DNA from: Moniliella sp. 'wahieum'
Lineage: Eukaryota > Basidiomycota > Moniliellomycetes > Moniliellales > Moniliellaceae
Direction: 5' to 3'
NCBI GenBank assembly: GCA_003971905.1
Contig: RSEE01000155.1
Location: 48,468-112,467, forward strand
Length of the DNA: 64,000 nucleotides
The translations under genes were made by a program, and so were the position numbers. The notes beneath the pieces were generated by a model. That model was not told where the DNA came from. It was given only the letters and a program-made list of their open reading frames with translations, and searched no databases. The first letter of the stretch is position 1. Each line of letters begins with the position of its first letter. This document shows positions 9,930-22,109 of this stretch, in pieces.

Positions 9930-12900
9930 TTAGACATTAGAATTGTAGGGGGTTACTTGTTGGCCTTTGTCGGGCTTCCTCCTGTCCGAATCTGGGCCAT
10001 TAGGGAAGTAGTTACCATTCTGGATTTCTTCGTCGTTCATGCCTTCATCGTCCTCATTCACATCTGTGGCTGGTTCGCCCGGATGGTCGTCGGAGACACG
10101 CTTGGCGAGCTCAAGCTTACGCGTACCGAGGGCATAGATCTGATCGTCAATTGTCCCTTTGGAGAGCAAGCGAACAACGGTGACATCACGCTTCTGGCCT
10201 AGTCGGTGGGCACGATCCACAGCCTGCTTGTCATTGTGGGGGTTGAAGTCTTGATCGTACACACCACCCAGTTGGCCGCCGTGAGGTTGATCCCAACGCC
10301 ACCCGCACGCGTGGTTAGCAGGAACACGGGAATCGACTCGTCCTTGGTGAATTGGTCCACCAGCTTTTGCCGGTCCTCGACTCGCGTCGCACCAGTAAAG
10401 CCGAGGTACTTGATGCCCAAAACGTGCAAGGCCTCGCACAGAATATCGAGTACTGTAGTGAACTGGGAGAAGAGTAATACCCTCTCTCCCTTAGCCATTG
10501 CCTCCTTCAAAATCTCCTGCAACGCCTGGACCTTGCCGCTGTCGAGCCACGCGTCGGAGGGAAGAATGTGCTTCTTGGTATACTGGGCAAATATGATCGG
10601 TTAGTACCTGGTGCCTGACGCGATGAATTGCACGTACAGAGTAGGAGCCCGCCATTGGCTCAGGGAAGCGTCCGAGTTGATCGCAAAGTCCTCCTTGACG
10701 TGCTCCAGAGGCTCATCGGCATGATCGGGTTCTTAACATAATCCCGCGCCAGTGCTTCGATCTTCTGCATGTCGAACCTGCGACGAAAGAGTAAGGGGTG
10801 ATTCGCTGCCTTGCGCAAGTCCATTAGGATGTGACCTGACTTGGCCGCGGCGGCCGCTTTGGCCTTGACTGTCTTTCCCCCGCCCCCTTGCTCTTCCTGG
10901 GCGCTTTCCGGGCTCCATCCAACACATCGGCGTACACCTGCGCTTGGGCGGGCGTCATATCGCACCGCACCACCCGCTCAGTCTTACAGGCCAACTCGTG
11001 CGCAAGCACCTTCTCCTTTCTTCTTCGTAGTACAAACGGCTTCATCAGCGCCTTGGCCCGCTCCACTCGCTCGGTGCTGAGAGATTGGAGTTGGATGAAG
11101 CAGTCGTAGCAGGCTTGGCTTTGAATATGGACTCAAGCAGCTCGGAATCGGCATCGCCAAAGTAGGTGGGCAAGAAAGTTGAGCAGCGAGGCAACTCCCC
11201 CAGGTGGTTCTGCAACGGCGTGCCGTGAGCAGCAGTCGGCGCTGGGCAGGGATCCGCATCAGTTTCTGGTACCGCTCCGAACGCCGGTTCTTGAGCATAT
11301 GTCCCTCGTCAAAACACAGACGTTGAACTCGCGCTTGCGGAAGAAGCGGGCATCGTACTTGCCAGCTGAGCCCCCCGAACTGGCCATATCGTATGTCGTC
11401 AACACCACGTCCAGTTCGCCCGCATCTTGCTTGTCCGCAATCTGCTCACGCAGGATATCTCTCTTTCTGAGAACCCCAATAGACGGCCACATGCAGCCCG
11501 TTGGCGTTTGAGCTCGCAGCGACCTCGAGTTCTCTTCGCCAGTTCTCCAGCACGGATGAAGGGGCGACGACAAGGTGTGGGCCAGGCTCCCCCTTGCCTT
11601 GAGAGCCAGGAGAAAGGAGATGACCTGTACTGTTTTTCCTAGTCCCATTTCGTCAGCAAGGATGGCAGAGAGGCGGCGGTTGTACAGAAGACTGAGCCAG
11701 TTAACCCCCGTGAGCTGGTAGGGCTTCAACCGAAACTGTTCCGATAATCCTCGTGGCTGCTCAGACAGGTAACCTTCCTGACGTGCTTGGGCCGATGGGT
11801 TCCGGTTACCACCCTCTTGTTGATTATGCGGGTCTCCAATGCCCATCTTTGCATGTCTTCCAAAAGGCGTCGACCTACACCTTCAACTCGATGCAAAATC
11901 TGGTCCACTTGCTGGTAGCCAGCCATCACCTCGACGCATGTATGGAAGAGGCGGGGGGTGACTCCCTTGGCTGCGCGGTCCCCTAGCTTGTCGTTCACCT
12001 CGTTTCGTCGTTGAAAGGGCGAAGCGCGCGATCGTCGCAGCCTGAGCGACACTGCAGCCAATCGTCTCGCACAGTGCATTCTCGCTCGCCGTGTGAACCA
12101 CTCCAGCGCATTGGTCATCTTCCTCGAGCCGCATCGTCGCTCTCCTCCCCGTATATCAATCTCAATCGCTTCCTCCTCGTCACTGTCCTCGGGGATAGCA
12201 ACGGGGAGAGAAGGTGTTCCTTGGCTTTGCTCTGTGATGGCTTGTTCTCCGGAACGGCGCTGGCGACGAAGAGATGGAAGCCCTGAAAGAACTGACACCG
12301 GAGTGAGGCCAGGGCATTAGCGCGGAACCGATGGTACTAGACACACCGTGGTAGGGGGCGGAGGTTCTTTCGATACTGTCCTCGATGACGGAGGGGCACC
12401 ACGGCGGAATTTGCGGGTCGGTACGATGTTCTCCACGTCCTCGTCCGCGTCCTCCTTCCCCTCTTCTTGCTCTTGCTCCTGCTTCATGCTTTGGGTTTGG
12501 ACAGGGCAGAAGAAAAGTCAGATCGGGTTTGCGGCTCCCTGTTGACAGGAGGAGGGAGGCAACTATTATTCCTCACCGCCCTACACTGATGCAAGTGGGT
12601 CATCGTCTCGTCTTTGTCCCACCGCCTCCACCAACCGTGGCCAAGATGCTTTCGGGACGGAACTCGTCAAAATGGAGGCAGAGCTGCTCATAAACTGCCC
12701 GGTGAGCAGGGGACAGTGTGTCGGGAGAAACCGCATCTCCTTGGAGCGTCGCCCCAGCTCCGACAGGGCATCGGACGCGCTACTGTTGTTCCTGGCCAAC
12801 GTCTCCTGCACCTCTTCGAGGAGAACTCGGGGTACAGCGCGTTGATGCGCAAGGCCTTGGTCCCGCCATCAGACGTGGTCTTGCGGGAGCCGGGACGCGC

Positions 12901-12999
12901 AGGGAAAAGGTTCCGTGTGCCAAAGGGCACTGCCTCGCCCGTCCGGCGCTTCTGGCCGGCAGCGGGGGGCCTTGAAGCGCGCCAGGTCGGGGAGGGCAT
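9930..12999 (-). CDS. FUN30: Fun30/SMARCAD1-type SNF2 chromatin remodeling ATPase with CUE motif
   Basis: Fun30/SMARCAD1 remodelers act in silencing, heterochromatin inheritance and DNA end resection. Reading down the minus strand: a CUE-like motif near 12770-12860 ([19 protein letters not shown]), an acidic linker, then the SNF2 ATPase from about 11740: [20 protein letters not shown], Walker [12 protein letters not shown], the Walker B variant DEGHMLKN, and [15 protein letters not shown]. The helicase C half ([55 protein letters not shown]) ends at a stop at 9930. One intron is clear at about 10580-10637, with donor gtacgt and a perfect tactaac branch point. The [20 protein letters not shown] context separates it from Swi2 and ISWI families. 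Several one-base breaks occur. The start at 12999 is the Met nearest upstream of the CUE motif and is tentative. Confidence 0.92.
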
Positions 13000-13600
13000 T
13001 GTCGGGTGGTGGGATAAGGTGGGTGGGGCCTGGTTGGGCTGAAGCTGGCAGATCAGTTGCCTTCAACGTTCAACCCATGCGCCCCCGTGCCTGCTTGCCC
13101 ACGCGGTCGCGTATCGTTGCCAACGCGACGTCGAGTAGGGTTAACGTTGACCACTGACAGCGTTGATCACAACGCGCCCTTCTCCGGGTGTATATATCTC
13201 GCCCACATCCCACTCAAGGAAACCATCCTTATCCTTCCCCCTATCTCCATGTGCTGTGATCCAGCCTCGAACAAGTTCAAAAGGCAAGTAGAACCAAACG
13301 CCAAGTCGTTTGGAAAGGATTGTTATCCTTTTTCTGCCTCGATATCAGAGTACCAAACGCCGCGCTTCGATTGAATATGCAATCCCTTCGAGCTCACATG
13401 GAGCCATGCCGATTTTCTAGCCATTATATCTCCTGCATTCATTCCATCGCCATCCCATGGGGGGGACGAAACCAATCATCATGGGCACCTTACATGGCCA
13501 CCACTGCCGCCTCGATCACGCCCACAACTTGGTGTGCGCATCGTCTAGACCAGCAAGGAATGCCTGAGTGTAACTGTCCTGGTCATCTTGCCTGAGGGTG
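13000..13600. other. Intergenic region upstream of Fun30, downstream of the GH5 gene
   Basis: No gene seen. A TTCAACGTTCAAC motif at about 13060-13073 belongs to the dispersed GAACGTT word family, and GTATATATC near 13190 resembles a TATA element. Confidence 0.6.
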
Positions 13601-16160
13601 CTAGCTTGGAGGTGCGACTTCCAGCTGTCCAACACATACTGTCCAGCAAGCCGATTCGCCCAAGTTTTCACCCGCAAAGCTCTTGCCTGCTAGGAAGCCG
13701 TCGCTTGTACCCGTGCTGACTGCCATCATCATGTGGTCTTCTGACTTGGGCTTGGGCTTGCGGGACTTCAATGCAACCGATTCCTTCGCCTGGGCTCGCC
13801 GCACAGCCTCCTTTTCTTGCCGGATAGTGCGATAGCGCGCGCCCGCGGGACTTCCACCGCGCATGTTTCCCTGACCGACAACAAAGTACCCCGATACCTC
13901 CGTCGCCGAAGCGGTAGATGAAGAGGTGGAGAGACTTGACGAGGGGCTCTTTGTTGTGTCTCCAGAACGATCGCCGGAAGGATTGAACTGGGGCACAACG
14001 GATGACGCCATAGACGGGACCGCAGATGGGAAAGCTGGGCTGAGGGGGAGGGAAAGGGTAATCTCCCCACTGAGCTCAAATGAGGTGGTGATCACCACTT
14101 CATGAGACCATTGCAATGTTACCGCTGAAATCGCTGGGGTGGGGACAGCGGTAGGGGAGATAGAGCTTCGACACGCTCTTGGAGTGGGTGGACCCACTCG
14201 CCGAGTTGCCGAGTGTGGCTTATCGGATGAAGAACTCGAACTGGATTGCGAGCTGCTCCAGATCAAGGATGAGGAGCTAGAAGGGGCTGAGCTTGTCGAC
14301 AGAGACATGGACGTCGTCGAAGAGACCTTCTCGCTCATGCTAGAACTGAGCTTGCTGGACGAAGCTGGTGTGTCGCTTGAGCTGATCTTCGTCTGAGTTG
14401 AGGACCGGGACATGCTGCTCGAGGTCGGAGAGGACGAGTGGGGACGCGTGAAGGCGGTAGAAGACGGGTAGATTTGGGAACTGGAAGGGGTTGACGTTGG
14501 TACCAAGCGGGAAGGTACTGCAGGGACCTGGAGGCAGGAAACATTTTTGGCGATCGTCCCAGCGACAGCAACCTGCTGGGAAGCATTGAGGCTTCCCAAA
14601 TGGCTGTAGGTGGCGCGTTAGAGATGTTCCAAAGCGTGAAAGGGCTAGTGAGAAACTCCTTGGCTGCAGCCTTGAAGCACCATCCCGCATTGTTCTTGCA
14701 ATCCTCCATAGTGTACGAGACCAATATATCGTGCCCGCCGTCCGGGTACCAAACACCTGGTTCTCAGCTTCACAGAAGGCCTTCTCTGCTGCTTGAGGGT
14801 TTGCCTCCCCCTGGAGACTTGCGGCAGCTAGGGCGCAGGACCATTCCCCCACGACCACGTTTCCTCTGACCGCCGCGGAGCTAGCATTGAGCTGCACATC
14901 CACGGGTCCATCAATCTCTTCGTATGCACAGTCGCATTGGCCCTTTGGTCTGCACGTGTGTACACATAGTACAGATGAGTGTCATCGACGACGAAGTCTT
15001 GGCTTGGACGGCTGTTGATCAACTCTGTGCCTCGGGTCAAGTTGAAGGCATCTTGAAAATAGAGCGGGAACGTGCTTGCGCCCGGAACCGTGCGCAGCGT
15101 GTCGAGGGTCTCGTTGTACCATGTCCAAAGGGCTGGGACATTGATCGGCTCATTGAGGAGCTCAATTCCCACCACATTAGTCACATTAACCAACCTCTCC
15201 GTCAAGTTGGTAAGCAAAGCCGTAGTGAGAGACATGTTTCCTTCGCTGAAGAACCCCACCTCTCCATTTGACACACCACTAATGGGGCCAGCATTGGCAG
15301 CACCGTAAGCCCCATGGAGATCGAGCAAGACACCAAGGTTATACTTGGCTGCCCATTTGATCCCGCGTACAAGGTAGCGCCAGCTGTTGGTGTACACCGT
15401 CGAATAAGGGGCAAAGGGAGTGTTGTCTGTCCAGTTGCTTCCCAAAGTCCAGTAACCAATTGGAATGCGAACGGTATTGACTCCCAACCCAGCCATAGTC
15501 TGGAAATCCTCTTCCTGGATCCATGTGTCCCAATGCTGTTCGAGCCGCGCAGTTGCATTGGCTACCCCATCGGGTGATGAGCCGTACCCCATGAGAATGT
15601 CAAGCTCGGCCGACGCGTTGCCCACCGCACAATTAAACATTGACGGTGCCATCCAGTTCTCATTCACAAACCTATTACTAAGTGGTTAGCGCTCCGTTGC
15701 CAGAACTAACGCAACAGAAGAAGAACGTACCAGCCGCCCAAGTTTACGCCGACTTGTTCCCGGTAGCGGAAGATAGTGGATTTGTTGGGGTCGAACGCAT
15801 CGAAACTCAAATTGGATGGCAGGGAATCCCATCCTCCTTGTGGAGTGTAGGGTGTGGGAATGCTAGCGCAGCTGCCCGGCCCAACTCCGCCTGTGGCCGT
15901 GTGGTTCTTGGCTGCCTTGGGCACCAATAGGTACGAAGGCTCGCCCCACTGAGCCTCGTTGTACTGTTGATGGGGCAGCTTCAGCCCACCTTGCTCTCCG
16001 GCCACTTGAAAGTTGTGCCGGGAGTGAGGAGAGCGGCTGCTCCTTCGCTGGGTGGTAAGATGGGGTTCGGCTTATAGTTGGCTTGAGAAAGTGAGAGAGC
16101 TTGGAAGATGTTGTTAGCCGCCTGGGCTGCTTGGGGAGAAAGTTGCCATGGAGCACGCAT
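13601..16160 (-). CDS. Glycoside hydrolase family 5 exo-beta-1,3-glucanase-like protein with Ser-rich tail
   Basis: GH5 exo-1,3-beta-glucanases trim and remodel cell-wall glucan. Exon 1 starts MRAPWQLSPQAAQAANNIFQ at 16160 after ACC. It ends in REQVGVNLGGW, split by an intron at 15672-15730 (gtacgt donor, gctaac branch) and rejoined to FVNENWMAPSMF. The family features NTVRIPIGYW, LGVLLDLHGAYGAANAG, the acid/base Glu in GIELLNEP and the nucleophile Glu in VVVGEWSCAL are all visible, then CKNNAGWCFKAAAKEF. A Ser/Thr-rich tail of about 330 residues follows to the stop at 13601. Total is about 830 residues, long for the family because of the tail. No signal peptide is evident at the chosen N-terminus, so secretion would need another start or route. 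Frame breaks occur near 14840 and 14600. Confidence 0.9.
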
Positions 16161-19100
16161 GGTGATTCTTTGAGTGTTGGGTCCGGAACCAGCCGGTGAT
16201 TAAAATGTGTAGAAGGATAGCACCAGGCCGAAAGGGAGGGGGGGAGATGGGACCAGCCCGAAAAGTGCGATATGAGGGAGATGGGGGGTGTGCTCGGGGG
16301 AGGGGGGGGGATAAAGGACAGCGAGATAGGAGAAGAAAGAGGACCATTCCTTTAAAGACACTCTGAGAGGTCAGAGAGGTTTACATAGCTTCTATACTAG
16401 GACAAGGTTACCATCTACCAGTTGCTGGCCTGCTTAGTCCTTATGGTATGTCTGTGGAAGAAAGGGCGACGTGATTGGAGCCGTGGCCGTAGGGATCGGA
16501 TCCGTGCCCTCTCTCTAGTTGCGATTAATATAGAGAAGCACCACCAAGGGAATGCGGGAGAATCGCCACGCGTCACACATTATTATAATTGCAGCCGACA
16601 AACGGGGCAGGCACGGGGGGAGTGAATCCTGCAAGCGTTGAAAATCCTTCCACTCCTTGGCCGTCTCGGCATAATTTCGTGCCTCTCCAGCCGTCGTGTG
16701 TGATGCGAACGGCCTCTTGCAATAGCCCCCCCGCGTGCGATGGGTGGTCTGAAGCAGGTTAGATCAGCGGGACCGGTAGTCGGTACCGGTAACATGTAAA
16801 CCCGATACTCGGGCATGGAAGCCACATCCATCGTCAACATGCCCACACTTGTGAGTACTAGCGATCCATGTGGGCCTACGATCACATCACCTCTCTGCCC
16901 CCCCCCCCCCCCAGAGGGCCGCACAGCGGTGCATAGCGTCAAACGATTTATAGAGCTCACAGTCTGTTGCCTGGTCGGGCAAGGACTGAAGGAGGGGACA
17001 ATAGTAACGTTCTGAGCATATTGCAAGTTCAGGATGTTGAGGCCATTCGGCCTCCTCATTAACGTTTTGACGACATTTGATCCGATCATGGATGAAATCG
17101 ATGAAAACACATCATGCATCATCTGTTGTCAGGTACACACGACGTACAGTCGTCCCGCGTCCTAGCATATTGTCTGTCGTCGCTGTTGTGAGAGAGGTGC
17201 TGCTCATGGGCCTCCCGAGTAGCACTCTGGGAAAGTGGTGCCTGGATTGAAGGAATTTATTATGGCTAGCGGAACAGCCAGTGTGCAGCCCCGCTTCCGC
17301 CTGTCCACAAACAGGCTTGTACCGACTGCCTCCACCAGGGCCAAAACTGACCCTCTTTGCCAGGACGTGCTTCGCATCGCCTGTTCGTCACCACCACCTA
17401 CCAGACACCAGCCACATCAATCCACATCAATCCACATTATCCAACGTCAAGGTGTCAGCCAAGTCTGAACAAGGGACGGGATCGTGCAGTATTCCCCTTT
17501 GGTGGAGCTTCACCTTCAGACCCCCCAATGAGCATTGGGTTGAAGCGCATTGGTGATGCTGCGGGTAGGGACCTGCGGCCGTCGGAAGAGAAGAACCGTG
17601 TCGGCGCTGGTGCGGTTCCGTTTGGGGATTGAAGAAGCGGCTCTTGATGGCCCCAGTAGAAGTCTTCCCCTATGCTCCTATCGGGGGAATGACCGGGAAA
17701 GTGGGGCCAAACGAAAGGACGGGCACGTCTTGCCTCCGGGCAGACCGTTCAGAGCAGCCGTTGGCTAGGTTGCTCTGACCCATCGCCACGGTACATTTGA
17801 AACGCATGAATTTTGCTTCTGTATCCACTTGTTGACAACGCTCAGCTGCATGTCGATAATGACCGGTAGGTGCCCCAGAAAAGGATGCAGCCAGTAGAAT
17901 GGTGAAGGTGGTCAAGGGCCTCAGGCTGCCTTAGGCCAGCGGAGTGAGGAAGGATAGAGAGTTCAAAAGGGAGGAACTGCACGCGAATGCCGCGTACAAA
18001 AGAGGCTAGACTAGCAGAAATGTTCGACCAATGTTTTATGACGGACTGTGGCGCAGCAGGAAGCCCGCGCGCGGGCGCGGCCTCCCTTTCCTGTTTTCTT
18101 GTCGTGACCCGCCCAGCCTCTTCGCTCCCCTCAATAGCATCGTCTGGTCTCATACTCACGACACCAGCTAGAGTGTTGTTATAGTGTCAAGTCCACAGCG
18201 CCACACACCGACACTCGCGGTACTCAACACATGCACTTCCGCTTTCGGATCGTGTTGCTGCAACGCTGCTGAACCGAACCAATAACTCCGGTATGGTAGT
18301 CGAGGGTGCGGTTGTGCCCCCCAAGGCGGAAAGAAGACCAAGAGGGATACCTATAGTAAGTTTTGTCGTCGTATAGTCTGCAGTGGAGAGCCCATATATT
18401 GTTTTTCATCGCCGGTTGCTATTGTGTTTTCAACTAACGTAAGATTACGACCCTTGTCATTCTATCGCTATACATGGCCTCAATGTAGATTTGGTCACCA
18501 CATGTTGATGCACGGCAAGTGTAGGAAGGGGACGGAGCAGGAGCAGGCAAAGACAGCTGCCGTTCATCTGCTACCGTTCTCATCAGGCTGAGAACCGGAC
18601 TCATGTGATTATCTCTGCTCCACGCCCATTATGTCTGTTGTCGTCTGTCTACCTTTGGCGGGCTGCATATGGTTTGAGTAGCCCAGCTGCTGGCCAGAGT
18701 CTGCCAGAGCACAGCCAGAGCACATGGCCGTGCTGGCGCCACTGCTCTGGCTGTGCCGGGCGGCTTGAACGAAGCTCCACGCTGGAAACAAGCGTGCACC
18801 CGTGCCGACGCGGCGCGGCGCGTGGCGGGGGGGGCGGGGCGCGACGGACAGCCAGACGGGCGCCGTGCGGCCAATCGGTGTAACATGTAATCGGCAATCG
18901 ATAATCAGTAAGTACTTGACTACTGACCAATCGGTCCGATTTCCCGTGCGGCTGGGAGCGGGAAGCGAGGGCTAGGGTTGCGGCCGGTGTTCCTCCGCGT
19001 GGGACACGGCTGGTGCGCTGTGGTGCTGGCGGGGCGGGTGGTGCAGGGCGACTGGGACGCCCACCTCAGCGTCTGGCTACTAAGCGTTCCCCCCTCCCCC

Positions 19101-19161
19101 ACCGGCTGCCCCCGCGTTTGCCCCCGCGTTTGCCCCCGCCTCGCCGCGTCTCCTGGCCACC
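16161..19161. other. Three-kilobase gap without a supported gene
   Basis: Open frames exist on both strands, the longest on the minus strand at 16583-17122 (179 codons), but none shows a domain, plausible start context or coherent composition. A C15 run lies at 16898-16912. A direct repeat containing CCACATCAAT occurs near 17410-17440. TTTAAA near 16350 could serve the GH5 promoter. The segment 18500-18900 is richer in GC and holds CCAGAG-type direct repeats (18700-18730). Confidence 0.5.
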
Positions 19162-19172
19162 ATGACCACCGC

Positions 19173-21405
19173 ATGGACAGCGCCACGGGCAAGCCCCACT
19201 CTTTCGCCAGCATTCGCCGCGCTGCGCCCAGTGCCAGTGCCAGCCGCAGCACCAGCACCAGCACCAGTACTCGCGCCGCCAGCTCCACCACCAACACAGC
19301 ACCAGCACCAGCACCGCTCTAGCACCCAGCTCCAGCCCCAGCTCCCCTCCTACCGCAGCGCCTGCCGTCACGGAAAACACGCCGCCCCTGACGCCCCGAC
19401 CACTCCTGAACGCAGTCCCGCTCCTCCCTCCCAACGCGGCCCTAACGCCATCCCAAGAGGAATTCCCAGCTTTGGTCTCAGTACCTCCCCTCCCAGTCTC
19501 GCGCCATCGACCGCGCTGCCTCATGGGCAGCGAGCGTCTCCTACTCCCAGGCCCATCGTTCTTCGCCTTCCCGCACTTCCTCCACCCCGACCTTGATTAG
19601 TCCGCCGGGAAACAAGGCTTCTAGATCCACCCTCCCCTCTACTCACCAGGACCCACAATCTGCGCCCGTACCTGCGCCGGTAGATCCCCCTCCTATGTCC
19701 AGCTCGTACGTGGAGGGCGCAGGTACGCCTTGTGTGCCCGCGTGGCGCACCAATGGTACCTCCGCCAATGGCACCTCCGCCACAGGGGCAAGGCAATGCG
19801 CTGGCGCAGCCACATCCCCCCTCCCCCCGCGGTCTAAATCCCCCTGTGAATGTGTGGGAGGTACGCAAGCAGCAAGCCGATGAGCGGAGGCAAGCCGAGG
19901 CCAAAGAACAAGAGCGCAAGGACGTCGAAAAGAATGACAAGGTCCGCGTGTCTGAGACCAGGGCGGGCGACGATGAATCCGAAATCAGCCCCCGAACGTG
20001 GCAAAGACAAGGAAAATGAGACGCCCAAGACGCAGAGCGAAAGTCAGGCTCGGAATGCAACCTCTTCCACCAGCCCGCAACGGGGCTTTGTCCGTCGTGC
20101 TGAGAAGCGGGCACCCTCAGCCTCACGCAGATGGGGAAGAGTATGCGTGGCTCCGCAACATCCGTCTCTTAAATGGAGGGGTCAATATGCCCTCTCTCGG
20201 CGACTTGGAGCCGGAACTGTTCCCCCTGAGTCCCACCAATACCCCGCTGCTGAGGATAGCGCCTCAACGCCTACCCAGCTTCCGGCCCAAGAGGATCCTC
20301 TGCGAGTGCCAGAGTTGGGCCCGGGGATCTGACTAAAGCCAAGGCCAAGCCCGTCTCCATCTCTGCCCCGGAAATGGATCCGCCCCGAAGAGGCCACGGG
20401 CGAGGCAGGTATCGCAACACGAGGGGGAGAGGGTTGGGACACAATCCCCCACGCTCGTCGAAAAAGAACTTAAATTACCCCTATTCGGCTGCGTCCTTGT
20501 CGCTTCCCTACTTTTACCCCATTCCATGCTATGACATGGACTATGCTTCCCATTACGGTAGCGACGATCCGTCTGTCTTGACAAAGGACATGCCAGCGAA
20601 GACGGTCGAAGAAGGTCTCCGGTTGGCTGGGACCACACCTTCACTTCCATCTCAATCTTCCGCCTCTACGACAACTCCGGCTCATATTCCAGGTCAAGTC
20701 CAGGCCCAGGCCAACCAGGCTCTAGCTCTGGCCCAGGCCCAGGCCCAGGCCCAAGCTCAAGCGCAGGTCCAGGCCCAGGCTCATGCACTTCTCCCTTATA
20801 TGCTACTTCCGAATGCGTTTTGCAACACTGGGTTACGGCGATGCGCCGTGCTTTATCTGCCGACAATGACCGAGACGGGCGAGACAACGCTGATCCCTAT
20901 CTCGATAGAACAGGCCAAGCAAGCTGGTCTCCTGGCCTTCTCCCCTCCCTCTGCATCGCCCTCAACGTCCGCGGAGGCCGAGTCGACGTTGCGCCAACTC
21001 GTATCCCAGATCGAATTTTACTTTTCCTCTCCAACCTCAAGGGCGACACGTTCCTGCGCACCTGTATGGATGCCCAAGGCTGGGTCCTCTAGCCACCGTG
21101 GCGAGCTTCAACCGCTGTAAGGATCTGCGCGCTTCGTGGACGCATCTCTCGGGCTTGCCAGACTCGCACCTCTGGAGCCGGGTCGCGCTCGCCCTCCAGG
21201 CATCCAAGGGCGTCGAATCCATCCCCTCGGTACGCTGGTGCGGAAAAAACCCGATTGGGCCGCTTGGTTGTTACCGCTCTCCTGGACCCCCGCCAACAAC
21301 TTCTCTGCCCCAACCAAGATGCTCTCCCCCGACGCCTCCCATCCCCACTGGTATTCCTACTACCAGTTTGCCGCCCGACGCGTTGGAAGCATCCTAGCAT
21401 CCTAA
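19173..21405 (+). CDS. La-related protein (LARP1/Slr1/Sro9 type), La-motif RNA-binding protein
   Basis: These proteins bind mRNA, often those encoding ribosomal proteins, and influence translation. The N-terminal part is Ser/Pro/Ala-rich and contains LTPSQEEFPAL, then NVWEVRKQQADERRQAEAKE, both typical of this family. A Gln-Ala dipeptide repeat at about 20700-20790 encodes QAQAQAQAQAQ. The La motif lies at about 20980-21260: LRQLVSQIEFYFS, then GDTFLRTCMDAQGW, LATVASFNRCKDL, and VRKKPDWAAWLLP. The C-terminus FAARRVGSILAS stops at 21405. There is no RNA recognition motif after the La motif, as in Slr1/Sro9. The N-terminal frame changes at least three times between 19200 and 20350. The start is uncertain: Met codons at 19162 and 19173 lie in different frames. 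Confidence 0.85.
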
Positions 21406-22109
21406 CGGTATCTTGCCAGATGCGCGTCCCCCTTGTCAGCTTTATGGCTATTCTAACCTTATGGCCCCTGTGATGATCGAAATATGACTGGACTGCTCTT
21501 GTGCAAGAGCGGGAGGGGTTGGATCCAGTCTGCCGAAGTTCGCTTCCTTCTGTCCTGTTGACCAATGTATTCCCCTTAGCCACGCTTTCCCCTTTCCATC
21601 CATGTAGTTCGGCCCTGCCCATCCCCACGCTCTGTCAAGGCACGGCGGTGGGGGCGGGGGCGCCCGTCTAGGCCGCAGTGCGGAGAGGATGGTGCTTCAT
21701 CCCGACACGCATTGGCCCACCCACGCATCAAGCTCTGTTGCAGGCGCTCAGGCTGGGTCGCCATCCTGAGCCCGGTCCGGTTACGGGTGCGCAGCCCCGA
21801 CTATTTGATGCACAAAGCCCAATCAGCGTGCGGACGCGAGCTTCAAGCTTCAAGCAGTACACTCACAATGCAGGTGATTAGGCAACAGCAGCCGTCAGCG
21901 TCATCCAACACGTGGTGGACCAGCGTAGATCTCTCAGTGCCCCTCCTCCCCACCATTACCTCGGCGATTATATCAGCTGCCTGCGCATTGGGCAGACATG
22001 GGCGTGATATAGACACGTCCGACAGGCTACGGCACGCCGCACTGGCAGCTGGGGCGTGGTCGCATGTCATTGATTGGGATGAGGCCGGGAAGGCATGAGG
22101 GCGTTTTGG
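21406..22109. other. Intergenic spacer between convergent La protein and Qcr2 genes
   Basis: No gene recognised. It carries two CTTCAAG heptamers at 21841-21854, part of the dispersed heptamer arrays, and otherwise mixed sequence. Confidence 0.6.

Noticed and set aside
9930-12999. Assignment as ISWI or Lsh/HELLS remodeler
   Set aside because: A CUE-like motif precedes the ATPase and the motif I context matches Fun30/SMARCAD1; no HAND-SANT-SLIDE region is present after the helicase.
16583-17122. Minus-strand frame of 179 codons
   Set aside because: No recognisable domain, spans a C15 run, and has no supporting start context or splice signals.
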